Assembly (NCBI GenBank): GCA_032622095.1
Contig: CP136062.1
Location: 224,206,578 to 224,270,577 of the forward strand
Direction: 5' to 3'
DNA: 64,000 bases
From: Siphonodentalium dalli
Lineage: Eukaryota > Mollusca > Scaphopoda > Gadilida > Siphonodentaliidae
The position numbers were made by a program, and so were the translations under genes. This document shows positions 63,794 to 64,000 of this stretch, piece after piece. The notes under the pieces were generated by a model, which was not told where the DNA came from, searched no databases, and saw only the letters and a list, made by a program, of their open reading frames with translations. The first letter of the stretch is position 1, and every line of letters starts with the position of its first letter.

Positions 63794-64000
63794 TTAACCC
63801 TTTGAGTGCCAGGGGCCGATCTTATCGGCCCTAAACCTACAAAATAAGTCTGTTAAAGAATATAATATTAAAATTGTAAAAAAAAATTAAAAAAAAAAAA
63901 AAAAAAAAATTGTTAGGCCAATGCATTCTCTTATATATGCGAGGCGACCTATGGTCGACTCGCATATATAAGAGAATGCATTGGCACAGGGTATATGGGT
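63794..64000. mobile_element. TTAA-type palindromic MITE, divergent copy cut by the window end
   Basis: Starts TTAACCCTTTGAGTGCC with GGCCGATCTTATCGGCC just inside, then an A-rich spacer and a full hairpin (CCAATGCATTCTCTTATATA, GCGAGGCGACCTATGG, inverse arm). The TIR differs from the main family after CCCTTT, so it is a sister subfamily; the right end lies outside. Confidence 0.7.

Overview
This is animal nuclear DNA: AT-rich, with small exons bounded by consensus GT/AG splice sites, long introns, and many transposon remnants and minisatellites. There is no bacterial-style operon and no CRISPR array. Tails of the type 'AAGCGCTATATAAAT(ATT)n', a LINE with the CR1/L2-type C-terminus, a DIRS-like element, and a gene of alternating EGF and C-type lectin (CTLD) exons suggest a marine invertebrate, perhaps a mollusc or another lophotrochozoan. 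That placement is inference, not proof.

The only gene I can support is on the + strand and runs through the whole window, open at both ends. It is a secreted or cell-surface protein built from EGF and CTLD modules. Exons in order: CTLD C-half (3179-3333), EGF (4078-4191), CTLD1 (7949-8114 + 13796-14046), CTLD2 (24754-24934 + 27149-27387), CTLD3 (31805-31988 + 36560-36768), an extra CTLD middle exon (36889-36975), a degenerate CTLD C-half with an in-frame stop (58933-59066), EGF (60020-60133) and the first half of another CTLD (60631-60811). Every complete module is flanked by phase-1 introns. Every CTLD is split by a phase-2 intron at the same place, just before its central tryptophan region. 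Total coding sequence is only about 1.8 kb of 64 kb.

The rest is repeat. Five tandem arrays start exactly on a splice site of this gene and carry the exon edge in each unit: 3326-3810 (5' splice site), 4192-6450 (EGF exon end plus 5' splice site), 14041-14704 (5' splice site plus a LINE-type tail), 24370-24753 (3' splice site) and 36970-42391 (5' splice site, 51-bp unit). A sixth and much larger 51-bp array (43680-58770, about 296 units) lies before the degenerate exon. It contains a 2,805-bp (55-unit) higher-order repeat present three times. In two arrays every downstream copy of the 5' splice site has lost the G of its GT, while the authentic first copy keeps it.

Mobile DNA includes: a DIRS-like element with inverted ends and a textbook internal complementary region (14705-19806); four hAT-like nonautonomous elements (4803-6156, 25115-25670, 29885-31165, 59287-59845; three with perfect 8-bp target duplications); at least five copies of a TTAA-flanked palindromic MITE (piggyBac-like); about a dozen copies of a second foldback family; a TA-flanked pogo/mariner-like element (9363-10386) and small TA-flanked MITEs; two LINE C-terminal remnants; and a tRNA-derived SINE (23330-23745). 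Several are nested, so relative ages can be read. One example is a TTAA MITE inside a hAT-like element inside a foldback element (29560-31240).
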